64,000 bases of DNA from Bacteroidetes bacterium 2013_40CM_41_45 (GTDB lineage: Bacteria; Bacteroidota; Bacteroidia; AKYH767-A; 2013-40CM-41-45), in assembly GCA_002215675.1 (NCBI GenBank), contig NGFH01000004.1:248001-312000 (forward strand), read 5' to 3'. Positions 8,807 through 18,731 of the stretch are shown in pieces. The notes under the pieces are model-generated. The model was not told the origin of the DNA and did no database searches. It saw only the letters and a list, made by a program, of their open reading frames with translations. Positions within the stretch are counted from its first letter, which is position 1. Each line of letters begins with the position of its first letter. The position numbers and the translations under genes are program-made.

Positions 8807-9949
8807 TCAGGCCGCTTGGGGAGATGCCGTCTTCACGATTGAAAACTTATTTTTCAGTGAAAGAAAGAAGGATTCTATGTAATAATAGCTCACATGGCTA
8901 ATAAGCACTGTAATGGAAACAGCAGTGAAAATTTTAAGCAGACCAAACCTTGCATCATGCGGAAATACTGCCATCACAATGTAAATGGCAATCATGTGTG
9001 TGAGATATAAACCGTAACTGATTTTGCCCAGCCAGTTAAGTATGCGGAATGAACCTATCTTGAAAAAAGAATTGGCAGAATAATTTTGTTCAACAATTAC
9101 AAAGCCGAAAAACAAAATGGGCAAAAAGTGATTGATGTATTTGTACCAGGGAATAGAAAGCAAAAGATGCCGCTGAAAAAGCATGAGCCATATACAGGCG
9201 ATGTAAATAAAAAAAGTTGACGCTTTATTTATTATTCTGAAAAAAGCCCTCACCTGTTGTGGCTTCACGAAGCAAACCCAGGCAAGTAATCCGCCAAAGG
9301 CCAGAAAACGGAAACAGCTAAAGAGGTGAAAGTTACGCTCCGCAAATGTATCTGCATGGATAAAAAATATTTCTGATAAAATAATAATTGCGAGCAGTAA
9401 AAGCGGAAAAAACTTTTTCCGGCTGAATGCATAAAACAGCAACGGCCATGTAAGGTAAAACTGCTCTTCCACCGCTACACTCCATTGTACTCCTAGTATT
9501 CCTGCCTTTGGAAAGCCATTATAGATGTTATCGAAGTTGGCAGCAAAAACCGAATACAAAAAACCGCTCGCAGTCTCTTCAAAATTTTTTCCAGCAAGAT
9601 GCATAAGCCAGGGATAAATTAAAAACCCCACAATCAGTGTAAGGTAATACAAGGGCCAGATACGCAGCACTCTTCGTACATAAAAGTACGGCACGTTAAG
9701 CTTGCCGCGCTTTTCCCGCTCGCTGAACATTAAATACGTAATTAGAAAACCACTCAATACAAAAAAGAATTTTACTCCCAGGTGCCCTCCTTCGCCTCCG
9801 AATACCAGCAGGAATTTAAGCGCTTTGTAGAATGATGTGTCGGGATACATAAACCACCAGCCGCAATGAAAAAGTATTACGGAAAACGCAGCGATAGCTC
9901 TAAGCCCGTCCAGGTTTTTAAAATATATGGTATCGCCGGAGGTACTCAC
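8807..9949 (-). CDS. Acyltransferase family 3 (OafA/YrhL-like) membrane protein
   Basis: A 380-residue integral membrane O-acyltransferase, usually moving an acetyl or similar group onto surface sugars. The N-terminus IYFKNLDGLRAIAAFSVILFHCGWW carries the family's R/H signature (LRAIAA and FHC), and FFVLSGFLITYLM and VLRIWPLYYL are further hallmarks, as is SVAVEEQFYLTWPLL. About ten hydrophobic segments cover the protein. The start is GTG at 9949, overlapping the stop of the preceding membrane protein in a GTGA arrangement, which points to translational coupling. The substrate is probably a surface polysaccharide built by neighbours, but this is inference from context. Confidence 0.93.
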   Translation of the reverse strand: MSTSGDTIYFKNLDGLRAIAAFSVILFHCGWWFMYPDTSFYKALKFLLVFGGEGGHLGVKFFFVLSGFLITYLMFSEREKRGKLNVPYFYVRRVLRIWPLYYLTLIVGFLIYPWLMHLAGKNFEETASGFLYSVFAANFDNIYNGFPKAGILGVQWSVAVEEQFYLTWPLLFYAFSRKKFFPLLLLAIIILSEIFFIHADTFAERNFHLFSCFRFLAFGGLLAWVCFVKPQQVRAFFRIINKASTFFIYIACIWLMLFQRHLLLSIPWYKYINHFLPILFFGFVIVEQNYSANSFFKIGSFRILNWLGKISYGLYLTHMIAIYIVMAVFPHDARFGLLKIFTAVSITVLISHVSYYYIESFFLSLKNKFSIVKTASPQAA

Positions 9950-11271
9950 AGTTTAATTTCTGTTTGATTCATTTGCTCAAGCCGCTTAAATATTGCCGTC
10001 TTAAAAAAACGTGTATCTATAAACTTAATGGTGAAAGCCGCATATAAAACCAGCAGCGCAAACACAGGAACATGGAATCTTCCTAACCCATAAAAGAAAG
10101 TGCTGTACAAAAAACTCATTATCATAAAAAGTAACAGTATAAATAAATCAGCAGAGCGGAATTTGTCTTGTAATATTTTTATTCCGAAACCGACAACGGT
10201 TGCAAGCGCGTATAGCCAGTAAACAATCAGGTAAAAAGCATGCTTGTATTTACCATACCAGGGCCAGATGGCATCATCAAATAAAACTCTTAGTTGCAGA
10301 CCGGGTTTAAATTCTGTCATGCGGGTGTAAAAATCCATACTTGCGGGAATCAACCACAGCTTTAAAAACTTGAGCGGAATTATTTTCAACTGGAACCCGG
10401 CATTATTTTTCCATGAATCTTTTGCCCACGCTTTAAACAATGAATCCTGTTCGAGACAAAGGCACTTTGAATTGAGCTGCAGAGTAGCCAGGTAATTTTC
10501 TTCTTTATCGGGCGGCAGATAATTCAAGCTCTTGTTTGTGAAATGCCATGAGCCGTCACCGTTGAGGTTATTTCCTCCGTACATGGCAGAGCCCGAACCA
10601 AAGCTGAAGGGGCTTACCTTTTCAAAGAGAAAATAATTTTTCCATGCGTTTAAGAATAATGCAAGCCCAAGGAAAAATACCGTTGCAACAACCGGCCTGT
10701 AATTTTTTTTTGCGATAGGAGGTAAGAGCAGCAACGGCAATGCAAAAATGTACTCAAATTTTGTCAGTACAAGGAAACACACACCGATAACAAACAGCAC
10801 CGTGCTTGATTTTTTTTGAACCCCGTTTATAAGAGCTCCGCAGCTAAGAAGCAAAGCGCTTGCACAAAGCGATTCGGCAAGCACCATGGCGTTGGTCTGA
10901 AATATTTCGGGCGAAAAAAGCGCGAGCGCATAAGCCGTAATACACATCGCATAAGAGAAGTATCCTTTTGCAAAAAGATTAGTCAGCAAATAATAAAGCG
11001 CCATGCAGAAAGCCAGCGACTGAATTATAGCAATCATTATCTGCTTATTCCATGTGACGAGCTTTATGGCAGCCAGGAAGAGGGGATAGCCGGGAGCAGT
11101 ATTGCAATGCATGGCTGCATCCATTCCCGAAAAATTAAAAGAAGCAAAATCGTTTGCAGCCGACAAATACCGTAATCCGTCAGGACCGATGCCATACTTA
11201 TATATCATCAAATCGGTGACAACCAGCAGAAGATGGATAACTGCAATCAGCACAAAATATTTTTTCTTCAT
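9946..11271 (-). CDS. Polytopic membrane protein, possible GT-C glycosyltransferase
   Basis: About 441 residues with ten or more hydrophobic segments. The first extracytoplasmic loop has GPDGLRYLSAAND followed by APGYPLFLAAIKL. This resembles the acidic motif and the PxYP loop of lipid-linked-sugar GT-C enzymes (PMT/ArnT-like), and a long soluble loop follows later (residues near 225-300). The ATG at 11271 is preferred over a GTG at 11283. The gene is coupled to the acyltransferase downstream by a 4-bp overlap, so both probably modify the same surface glycan. Family membership is suggested by topology and the loop motif only. It could equally be described as a conserved membrane protein. Confidence 0.8.
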   Translation of the reverse strand: MKKKYFVLIAVIHLLLVVTDLMIYKYGIGPDGLRYLSAANDFASFNFSGMDAAMHCNTAPGYPLFLAAIKLVTWNKQIMIAIIQSLAFCMALYYLLTNLFAKGYFSYAMCITAYALALFSPEIFQTNAMVLAESLCASALLLSCGALINGVQKKSSTVLFVIGVCFLVLTKFEYIFALPLLLLPPIAKKNYRPVVATVFFLGLALFLNAWKNYFLFEKVSPFSFGSGSAMYGGNNLNGDGSWHFTNKSLNYLPPDKEENYLATLQLNSKCLCLEQDSLFKAWAKDSWKNNAGFQLKIIPLKFLKLWLIPASMDFYTRMTEFKPGLQLRVLFDDAIWPWYGKYKHAFYLIVYWLYALATVVGFGIKILQDKFRSADLFILLLFMIMSFLYSTFFYGLGRFHVPVFALLVLYAAFTIKFIDTRFFKTAIFKRLEQMNQTEIKL

Positions 11272-11375
11272 CAGGAAAGGCACAATTTCAGAAGTTCAAA
11301 AATAGAAAAGAGGGGATAACCTTAAATTCTCTTATTGAACTCTGACTATTCCCTATCTTAGCACGCATAATTTTT

Positions 11376-12479
11376 ATGGAGACAATAGAAGAAACTTTAA
11401 AGCAAACTGCACTTACCGAAGTGCACACCCGCCTTGGCGCCAAAATGGTTCCCTTTGCGGGATACCTTATGCCGGTGCAATATGAAGGCATCACGGCAGA
11501 GCATCAAACAGTGCGCAATGGTATAGGCGTATTTGATGTCTCTCACATGGGCGAATTTATTTTTAAAGGACCGAATGCGCTTGATTTAATTCAACGCACC
11601 ACATCGAATGATGCGTCCAGGCTTTTTGTGGGGAAAGTTCAATACTCCTGCATACCCAATGAACAAGGGGGCATTGTAGACGATTTGCTCGTGTACCGCG
11701 TAGAAGAAAATGTATACATGCTGGTGGTGAATGCATCCAATATGGAAAAGGACTGGAACTGGTTTATGAAAAATAATACCAAGGGAGTGGAGATGCACAA
11801 CATATCCGATAAGACTACGCTCCTTGCCGTGCAGGGGCCCAAGGCGGTTGATGTACTGCAGCCGCTTACAGATATGGATTTGAAGAGTATGGAATACTAT
11901 ACTTTTCAAAAAGGAAAATTTGCGGGTGTAGATAATGTGTTGGTTTCAGCAACGGGATATACAGGTGCAGGCGGATTCGAAATTTATTTTGAAACCGTCT
12001 CATCGCAGAAAATTTGGGATGCTGTTTTTGAGAGTGGAAAACCATTCCGTATAAAACCGGTTGGACTAGGCGCCCGCGATACGCTTCGTCTTGAAATGGG
12101 TTTTTGTCTTTACGGAAATGATATTGATGATACCACCTCTCCGTTGGAAGCAGGGCTGGGATGGATTACAAAATTTACCAAAGATTTCACGGCAAAAAAT
12201 ATTTTACTTCAGCAGAAAGAAAAGGGCGTGAGCCGGAAATTAGTTGGCTTCGAAATGATTGACCGCGGCATTCCACGACAGCATTATGAAATAACAGACA
12301 AAGAAGGAAATATAATCGGAGAGGTTACCTCGGGCACGCAATCACCCTCGCTGCAAAAAGCAATCGGCATGGGATATGTGAAGACAGAATATTCGAAAGA
12401 AAACACGGAAATCTTTATTCGGGTAAGAAATAACTTATTAAAGGCGGTGGTGGTAAAAATTCCTTTTTACAGAAAATAA
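11376..12479 (+). CDS. gcvT: Aminomethyltransferase (glycine cleavage T protein)
   Basis: T protein of the glycine cleavage system: takes the aminomethyl group from lipoyl H protein, releases ammonia and forms methylene-tetrahydrofolate. At 367 residues the length is typical. Seen in order: the N-terminal [45 protein letters not shown], the folate-site region [21 protein letters not shown], and the C-terminal barrel with [21 protein letters not shown]. The other gcv genes are not in the window, as is usual in Bacteroidota. A TTG...TATCTTAG promoter-like pair lies about 25 bp upstream of the ATG, one mismatch from the TAnnTTTG word. Confidence 0.97.
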   Translation: METIEETLKQTALTEVHTRLGAKMVPFAGYLMPVQYEGITAEHQTVRNGIGVFDVSHMGEFIFKGPNALDLIQRTTSNDASRLFVGKVQYSCIPNEQGGIVDDLLVYRVEENVYMLVVNASNMEKDWNWFMKNNTKGVEMHNISDKTTLLAVQGPKAVDVLQPLTDMDLKSMEYYTFQKGKFAGVDNVLVSATGYTGAGGFEIYFETVSSQKIWDAVFESGKPFRIKPVGLGARDTLRLEMGFCLYGNDIDDTTSPLEAGLGWITKFTKDFTAKNILLQQKEKGVSRKLVGFEMIDRGIPRQHYEITDKEGNIIGEVTSGTQSPSLQKAIGMGYVKTEYSKENTEIFIRVRNNLLKAVVVKIPFYRK

Positions 12480-12543
12480 GTTGGAATAATTTATTAGTTT
12501 CGTTGAACCAAACAAGAGCATCCTCTTTCTTAAACGAAAGACT

Positions 12544-13302
12544 ATGACAGAACCCAAACCTGACAAGCTAACTTTGGATGCCTGTTTTTCACCTTACCTA
12601 TATCCGATATACGAGGATAACCACAGCATTGTAGTCATCATTGATATTCTTCGTGCTACCTCTGCTATCTGCACGGCATTTGAGCATGGAGCGGAAAAAG
12701 TAATTCCCGTTGCCACTGTTGAGGAAGCAATGGAATACAAAAGCCATGGTTACCTGGTAGGTGCAGAACGAAATGGTGAAGTTGTTGACGGGTTCGATTT
12801 TGGTAATTCACCTTTCAGTTATATGGGAGAAAAAGTAAAAGGGCAAACTGTTGTAATTACTACTACCAACGGAACGCATGCCATACAGGTTGCCAGGCAT
12901 GCCTATAAAGTGGTTATCGGTTCGTTCCTGAATATAGATGCGCTCTGCAATTGGCTTATGGAAGAGAACAAGAATATTTTGCTTTTATGTTCAGGATGGA
13001 AAAATAAATTCAATCTCGAAGATGCTTTATTTGCGGGGGCAGTAACGGAAAAAATTTCATCGTTAAGTGAAACTTACCAGCATGGCGATGCCTGCCTTGC
13101 TCTTAAATATTTATACCAGCTTGCCGAACAGGACCCTTATAAGTTTCTGAATCATTCTTCGCATAAGGAGCGTTTGGCGCGCCTCAACCTTAAAAAAGAT
13201 ATCAAGTATTGTCTCACCCCCAATCAAACGGATGTCATACCTGTTCTTCACGGAACCACGCTGGTAAAAATGGAGCCCAAATTTTCTGAAGTTAGTGAGT
13301 GA
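12544..13302 (+). CDS. comB: 2-phosphosulfolactate phosphatase family protein
   Basis: A ComB-family phosphatase that dephosphorylates 2-phosphosulfolactate to sulfolactate in a magnesium-dependent reaction. The 252 residues carry the family signatures VVIIDILRATSAICTAFEHGA near 29-49, GAERNGEVVDGFDFGNSP, the strongly conserved TTTNGTHAI and SGWKNKFNLEDALFAGA. Coenzyme M synthesis is not expected in this lineage. In Bacteroidota the family might feed sulfolactate or sulfonolipid metabolism, but that is inference. No comA or comC is in the window. The stop codon overlaps the start of the next gene (TGATG), so the two are translationally coupled. Confidence 0.93.
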   Translation: MTEPKPDKLTLDACFSPYLYPIYEDNHSIVVIIDILRATSAICTAFEHGAEKVIPVATVEEAMEYKSHGYLVGAERNGEVVDGFDFGNSPFSYMGEKVKGQTVVITTTNGTHAIQVARHAYKVVIGSFLNIDALCNWLMEENKNILLLCSGWKNKFNLEDALFAGAVTEKISSLSETYQHGDACLALKYLYQLAEQDPYKFLNHSSHKERLARLNLKKDIKYCLTPNQTDVIPVLHGTTLVKMEPKFSEVSE

Positions 13303-14276
13303 TGAATCGGCTTCGCCTGTTTTCATTCCTCTTCCTTTTGCTTTTTCTTCTTCCGCAGGAAAATATTTTTTCGTGGGGATTCTGGGCGCACCAAAAAATA
13401 AACCACATGGCTGTGTTTACATTACCCCCTGATATGATTCTGTTTTACAAAAAGAATATTGATTACATCACCGACCATGCGGTAGACCCTGACAAAAGAA
13501 GAAACGCAATTCCCCGGGAAGCGGCCCGGCATTATTTTGACACTGAACATTATGGTGCCAGCGATTCTGTTCCCGGATTTTGGAAAGATGCCGTTGCAAA
13601 ATACGGAGAGGATTCGCTGAACAATTATGGAATTGTTCCCTGGTATATTGTTAAGATGACGTACATGCTGACGGATGCATTTTTAAAAAAGGATGCATAC
13701 CTTATTCTCCGCTACAGTGCGGAACTGGGACATTACGTTGCCGATGCGCATGTGCCTTTGCACACCACCGAAAATTACAACGGTCAGCTTACAGACCAGG
13801 AAGGCATTCATGGTTTCTGGGAATCACGGCTTCCGGAATTATATGGAGAGAATTATGATTACTTTACGGGAAGAGCAAAGTACATTGAACATCCGCAAAC
13901 AGAGGCATGGAACATTGTGCATGAGAGCTTTGCTGCTGTTGATTCAGTTATTGGGTTTGAAAAGTTGCTGACAAAAACCTACCCGCCCGATAAAAAATTC
14001 AGCTACGAGCAGCAAGGCACAGCAACTAAAAAAGTTTACTCGAGAGAATTTTCAGAAAAATATAATGAAATGTTGAATGGAATGGTTGAACGCCGCCTGC
14101 GGCTTGCCATTCAGAGGGTAGGCGGATACTGGTATACCGCATGGATTAACGCGGGAAGCCCCCGGCTCGATATGGACCTGACAGAGGAAATTCACAAAAA
14201 AATGCAGGATAGCACGCAAGTTGAAGGGCAGTCTGGGCAAACCGGAAAGTTGAAAACTAAGGGGCACATCGATTAG
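13302..14276 (+). CDS. Secreted zinc-dependent phospholipase C / S1-P1 nuclease-like protein
   Basis: About 324 residues with an N-terminal signal segment (RLRLFSFLFLLLFLLPQENIF). The mature protein starts SWGFWAHQKINHMAVF, where W and H near the N-terminus resemble the first zinc ligands of the phospholipase C/P1 nuclease fold. Further candidate ligands are HYFDTEHYG, the HYVADAHVPLHTTENY block (the HxxxDxHxPLH pattern of this superfamily) and GIHGFWES. It probably hydrolyses phosphate diesters outside the inner membrane; the substrate cannot be told. The ATG at 13302 shares its A with the comB stop; an adjacent GTG at 13299 is possible. The C-terminal 25 residues are polar and low in complexity. 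Confidence 0.88.
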   Translation: MNRLRLFSFLFLLLFLLPQENIFSWGFWAHQKINHMAVFTLPPDMILFYKKNIDYITDHAVDPDKRRNAIPREAARHYFDTEHYGASDSVPGFWKDAVAKYGEDSLNNYGIVPWYIVKMTYMLTDAFLKKDAYLILRYSAELGHYVADAHVPLHTTENYNGQLTDQEGIHGFWESRLPELYGENYDYFTGRAKYIEHPQTEAWNIVHESFAAVDSVIGFEKLLTKTYPPDKKFSYEQQGTATKKVYSREFSEKYNEMLNGMVERRLRLAIQRVGGYWYTAWINAGSPRLDMDLTEEIHKKMQDSTQVEGQSGQTGKLKTKGHID

Positions 14277-14443
14277 ATTATTTTCTTATTTTCGCAATGA
14301 AGAAACATGAAAACAATCCCTTCACCCAAGATTAGCGGATATCGGTCAAATATTTTTGAATCATAAATAAATTTATAGCATATTGCAACCTGAAAAGTCA
14401 TTTTTACATCTTAAATCAATATAAACTCATCAAATTATAAATC

Positions 14444-17400
14444 ATGAAAACAATCTACGCCGAGAAGGTCAGAAAATTTTTTCTGATTCTCTCCTTAAGT
14501 ACAATTTTTATTTTTTCAGGTAATGTATCCTATGCCACGCACTGTGCAGGAGGCGACATACAATTTTGTTGGGTTGGACCGGGAGTAAATGATTACCGGT
14601 TCACGTATACTTTCTATCGCAATTGCGGAAGCCCTGCTAATTGGAATCCTGCTCCTGAGCCTGCTTCAGTAACGCTGAGACTGATTTCAGCAACGTGTGG
14701 AATAAATACAGTATTTACACTGAACCAGGCGCCCCAGCCAAACGGAACAGAGGTTTCTCTTGCATGCGGCAGTGTTCTTACCTCGTGTGATACTGCTATT
14801 GGTGGTGTTCAGGGATACAGAAAGTGGGTTTATGTTGGCAATTATACTTTGCCTACCCAATGTACCGACTGGGAATTCAGCGTAGACGTAAATGCACGTA
14901 ACCAGAATATTACTACTCTCAATAATCCGGGAGGTCAAAGTTTGACGGTGCGCGCTACGTTGAACAATGTACTTGCACCATCGGATTGCTCCCCGGGTTT
15001 TTCCAATCCGCCGCTTGCATTTCTTTGCGTAAACCAGGCTATGACTTATAACCATGCTGCTATTGATGCCGATGGAGATTCTCTTGTATATAGTTTGGTC
15101 GACCCCCTTCAATCGATTGGCAACGTGATTCAGCCGGTTAATTACCTGCTGCCATTCAGCACGGCAAATCCCCTTTCAAACACCAATTTAGTTCTGAACA
15201 CGCAAACCGGTGAACTGAATGTGACACCTACTGCAAACGGAGAATTGGCTGTGCTTGCTTTCCGTGTTGATGAATACAGAAACGGCCAGTTGATAGGAAG
15301 TGTAATGAGAGATATGCAGGTTTATGTAATAGTTTGTAACAATGATATTCCTGTTGCATCCGGATTAAACAATACCATAAATTATGCTGCAACTATTTGC
15401 TCCGGTGTGCAATCATGTTTTACCATTAATTCTTCTGACAATAATCCAAACGATACCGTAACCATGACATGGAATAATGGTATTCCGAGTGCATCTTTTG
15501 TTATTGCAGGTACCCCGCATCCAATAGGAACTTTTTGCTGGACTCCTACTGCTGCTGATGCCGGACTCAATGTATTTACAGTTCAGGTTCGGGATAATGC
15601 TTGCCCTATCAGAGGCGCTCAAACATTTACATATTCAATAACAGTTGCTCTGCCTCCTGTTATCGGCTTTGCCGGTGACCCCAGTATTTGTGTGGGTGAT
15701 TCAACCACCATTACGGCAGCGGGAGCTGTTAATTATGTATGGTCCCCTAATTCATTTATCAATACTACTTCCGGTTCGGTTGTAACCGTTTATCCTCCGC
15801 AGACGCAAGTATACACCGTTCAGGCTACAAGCGCTGACGGATGTACAAGCACCAGTTCTATTTCTATTATTGTCAGCCCGAACCCAATTGTATTTACACC
15901 TTCTAACCCTGCAGTATGCCAGGGCGGAAGCATGACGGTAAACGTAACCGGAGCTTTTTATTATACATGGTCTCCTGCGACAGGTATTATCAGCTCAAAT
16001 CCTGACAGTTCTTCCGTAGTGCTTGGCCCAAGCCAAACGACTATATATACGGTTGTCGGTCACTCACAGGAAGGTTGTACCGGATCAGGCACATTCACCT
16101 TTACGGTGAATCCAAATCCTATCCCTGTTGTCGGAAGCAATTCTCCGATATGTGCCGGTGCACAGCTTAACCTTACAGCGAGTGGTGGCACAATATATTC
16201 CTGGACAGGACCTAATAGTTTCTCTTCAGCAAATCAAAATCCTTCTGTCTCAAATGCTACTGTAGGAGCAACAGGAAATTATTCGGTGATTGTTACCAAT
16301 GCCAACAATTGTTCGGCTACCGGCTCGGTAAGTGTTACTGTTAATGCTAATCCTGTTCCTGTAGTGGGAAGCAACTCACCGATATGCGCAGGTTTCCCGC
16401 TTAACCTTACCGCAAGCGGTGGTACCGGTTATTCCTGGACGGGACCTAATAGTTTCTCTTCAGGAAATCAAAACCCTACAATCTCGAATGCTACAGTGGC
16501 TGCATCAGGAAATTATTCAGTCATTGTCACTAATGCTAACAATTGTTCATCCACAGGCTCAGTAAGTGTTACTGTTCATGCTAACCCTGTTCCTGTGGTT
16601 GGAAGCAATTCACCCATATGCTCCGGTTCACAACTTAACCTGACCGCAAGCGGTGGCACAGGATATTCCTGGACAGGGCCTAATAGTTTCTCTTCAGCAA
16701 ATCAGAACCCTTCCATCTCCAATGCTTCTGTTGCTGCTACCGGAAATTATTCAGTAGTGGTAACCGATGCCAACAATTGTGTGTCTACCGGTTCTGTAAG
16801 CATTACAGTTAATGCTAATCCTGTTCCTGTGGTTGGAAGCAATTCACCCATATGCTCCGGTTCACAGCTTAATCTTACCGCAAGCGGTGGCACAGGATAT
16901 TCCTGGACAGGGCCTAATAGTTTCTCATCAGGAAATCAGAACCCTTCCATCTCCAACGCTTCTGTTGCTGCTACCGGAAATTATTCAGTAGTGGTAACTG
17001 ATGCTAACAATTGTGTATCCACCGGTTCTGTAAGCGTTACTGTTAATGCTAATCCTGTTCCTGTGGTTGGAAGCAACTCACCGATTTGTGATGGCTCACA
17101 ACTTAACCTTACGGCAAGCGGTGGCACTGGTTATTCCTGGACAGGGCCTAATAGTTTTTCATCAGGAAATCAGAACCCTTCAATTCCCGCTGCTTCAACG
17201 GCTGCAACAGGAAATTATTCAGTAGTTGTTACGGATGCCAACAATTGTGTATCCACCGGTTCTGTAGGTGTTACTGTTAATTCTAATCCTGTTCCGGTAG
17301 TTGGTAGTAACTCTCCAATCTGTGCCGGTTCACAGCTTAACCTTACTGCAAGCGGTGGCACTGGATACTCCTGGACTGGACCTAATAGTTTCTCGTCAGG

Positions 17401-18661
17401 AAATCAGAATCCTTCCATCTCCAATGCTCCTGTCGCTGCTACCGGAAGTTATTCAGTAGTGGTAACCGATGCCAACAATTGTGTGTCTACCGGTTCTGTA
17501 AATGTTACTGTTAATGCTAATCCTGTTCCCGTAATCACACCTAATGGCCCGCTTAGCTTCTGTATCGGAGGTTCTGTTACCCTCGATGCCGGAACATGGG
17601 TTTCATATTTGTGGAGCGGCCAGGGAGAGATAACTCAAACGATAAATGTAACGGTAAACAGAACGGTTGATGTAACTGTTATGGATGCCAACGGATGCTC
17701 AGCAATGTCTGCTCCTGTTACTGTTACTGTTAATCCTCTTCCTCCTGCAGTGGTAACTCCTCCGGGTCCTGTGCTGGTTTGTTCCAACAATCCCGCAACA
17801 CTTTCAGCAAATACCGGTATTGGTTATCAGTATCAATGGTTCTTTAATTCTACGGCAATTCCGGGTGCAGTCAACAGTCAATATCTTGCAGCCGGAGCCG
17901 GGCTTTATAAAGCACAAATTACAGACGCAAACGGATGCTCATCTACTTCGAACGAAGTACAGGTTATTGCCGGAGTTGGCCCTGATGTTACTATATCATC
18001 TCCGCCACCTTTTGGTTGTCAGCAAAATGCTATCTTCATTGGATATGGCCCTCAAAGCATAACCCTTACAGCGGTTGCTCCCGGGGCTGCTTCATACCTC
18101 TGGTTCCCTGATAGTCAGACAACTCAATCTATCGATGTTACTCAACCGGGTGAATACAGCGTTATTGCTTATGATGTCAATGGATGTCCGTCTCCAAGCC
18201 CGGCAGTGCTTTCACCGGCTATCCAGATGATTGATATCCGTTGCGGCCATGATTTAAAGAAAGTAATCCTTTGTCACGTTCCGGAAGGTAATTTCTATAA
18301 CCCTCAGACCATTTGCATAGGGCCGTCCGCAATTGAGCCCCACCTGAGACTGCACCGCTGGGATTGTTTAGGGCCTTGCAGCTTATACTACCCACAGCGC
18401 AGCACGGATGTAGTAGAAGATTTTTACGCGGTACCTTATCCTAATCCGTTCAATACAGCTTTCAATCTCCAGATATTCACTGCTTCTAATGAAGTAGTTT
18501 ATGTGAAAGTGATTGACGTTATGGGCAGAGTGGTTGAATCATATTCTGAAGTAGATGAGCAAACCCAAATCGGGGAAAACCTTGGAGCCGGTGTTTACAC
18601 CGCCATCGTTACCCAGGGTGAAAACAGACGGATGGTTCAGATTATTAAAACTGCGAGGTAA
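14444..18661 (+). CDS. Large secreted Ig/PKD-like repeat protein with T9SS type A sorting tail
   Basis: 1405 residues. An N-terminal hydrophobic signal (FFLILSLSTIFIFSGNVSYA) precedes an ATHCAGGDIQFCWVGPG opening that I associate with large surface proteins of Bacteroidota. About 450 residues of cadherin/Ig-like sequence follow. Next come six near-identical repeats of about 77 residues (NPVPVVGSNSPIC...LNLTASGG...SWTGPNSFSS...NYSV) and further PKD/Ig-like modules. The last 80 residues (YPNPFNTAFNLQIF to GAGVYTAIVT) are a T9SS type A sorting domain. It is probably a surface adhesin or matrix protein. No enzymatic domain was seen. A rho-independent terminator follows 22 bp after the stop. The repeats are discussed as a separate feature. 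Confidence 0.93.
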   Translation: MKTIYAEKVRKFFLILSLSTIFIFSGNVSYATHCAGGDIQFCWVGPGVNDYRFTYTFYRNCGSPANWNPAPEPASVTLRLISATCGINTVFTLNQAPQPNGTEVSLACGSVLTSCDTAIGGVQGYRKWVYVGNYTLPTQCTDWEFSVDVNARNQNITTLNNPGGQSLTVRATLNNVLAPSDCSPGFSNPPLAFLCVNQAMTYNHAAIDADGDSLVYSLVDPLQSIGNVIQPVNYLLPFSTANPLSNTNLVLNTQTGELNVTPTANGELAVLAFRVDEYRNGQLIGSVMRDMQVYVIVCNNDIPVASGLNNTINYAATICSGVQSCFTINSSDNNPNDTVTMTWNNGIPSASFVIAGTPHPIGTFCWTPTAADAGLNVFTVQVRDNACPIRGAQTFTYSITVALPPVIGFAGDPSICVGDSTTITAAGAVNYVWSPNSFINTTSGSVVTVYPPQTQVYTVQATSADGCTSTSSISIIVSPNPIVFTPSNPAVCQGGSMTVNVTGAFYYTWSPATGIISSNPDSSSVVLGPSQTTIYTVVGHSQEGCTGSGTFTFTVNPNPIPVVGSNSPICAGAQLNLTASGGTIYSWTGPNSFSSANQNPSVSNATVGATGNYSVIVTNANNCSATGSVSVTVNANPVPVVGSNSPICAGFPLNLTASGGTGYSWTGPNSFSSGNQNPTISNATVAASGNYSVIVTNANNCSSTGSVSVTVHANPVPVVGSNSPICSGSQLNLTASGGTGYSWTGPNSFSSANQNPSISNASVAATGNYSVVVTDANNCVSTGSVSITVNANPVPVVGSNSPICSGSQLNLTASGGTGYSWTGPNSFSSGNQNPSISNASVAATGNYSVVVTDANNCVSTGSVSVTVNANPVPVVGSNSPICDGSQLNLTASGGTGYSWTGPNSFSSGNQNPSIPAASTAATGNYSVVVTDANNCVSTGSVGVTVNSNPVPVVGSNSPICAGSQLNLTASGGTGYSWTGPNSFSSGNQNPSISNAPVAATGSYSVVVTDANNCVSTGSVNVTVNANPVPVITPNGPLSFCIGGSVTLDAGTWVSYLWSGQGEITQTINVTVNRTVDVTVMDANGCSAMSAPVTVTVNPLPPAVVTPPGPVLVCSNNPATLSANTGIGYQYQWFFNSTAIPGAVNSQYLAAGAGLYKAQITDANGCSSTSNEVQVIAGVGPDVTISSPPPFGCQQNAIFIGYGPQSITLTAVAPGAASYLWFPDSQTTQSIDVTQPGEYSVIAYDVNGCPSPSPAVLSPAIQMIDIRCGHDLKKVILCHVPEGNFYNPQTICIGPSAIEPHLRLHRWDCLGPCSLYYPQRSTDVVEDFYAVPYPNPFNTAFNLQIFTASNEVVYVKVIDVMGRVVESYSEVDEQTQIGENLGAGVYTAIVTQGENRRMVQIIKTAR
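16117..17530 (+). repeat. Six tandem ~231-bp coding repeats inside the Ig-like protein
   Basis: Six consecutive copies encode an Ig-like module that begins (N)P(V/I)PVVGSNSPIC and ends GSVSVTVNA. Copies 3, 4 and 6 are almost identical at the DNA level, while copies 1, 2 and 5 have diverged more (for example ICAGF, ICDGS). The similarity suggests recent duplication or gene conversion. Copy number is likely to vary between strains, and short-read assembly could collapse it. Confidence 0.9.
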
Positions 18662-18682
18662 GCCGAAAATTTAAAACATGAA

Positions 18683-18717
18683 AAAACGTCCTGCAATTTT
18701 GCGGGACGTTTTTTTTT
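18683..18717. terminator. Rho-independent terminator, probably bidirectional
   Basis: A stem of about 11 bp (AAACGTCC-GCA paired with GCGGGACGTTT, one wobble) with an ATTTT-type loop is followed by a run of nine T on the plus strand and preceded by a run of A. It sits 22 bp after the Ig-like repeat gene and 15 bp before the 3' end of the convergent small gene, so it can end both transcripts. Confidence 0.88.
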
Positions 18718-18731
18718 ATGCACGCAGCTCT

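Noticed and set aside
16117-17530. Regular repeats considered as a CRISPR array
   Set aside because: Units are 231 bp, coding and in frame with the Ig-like protein, without spacers.
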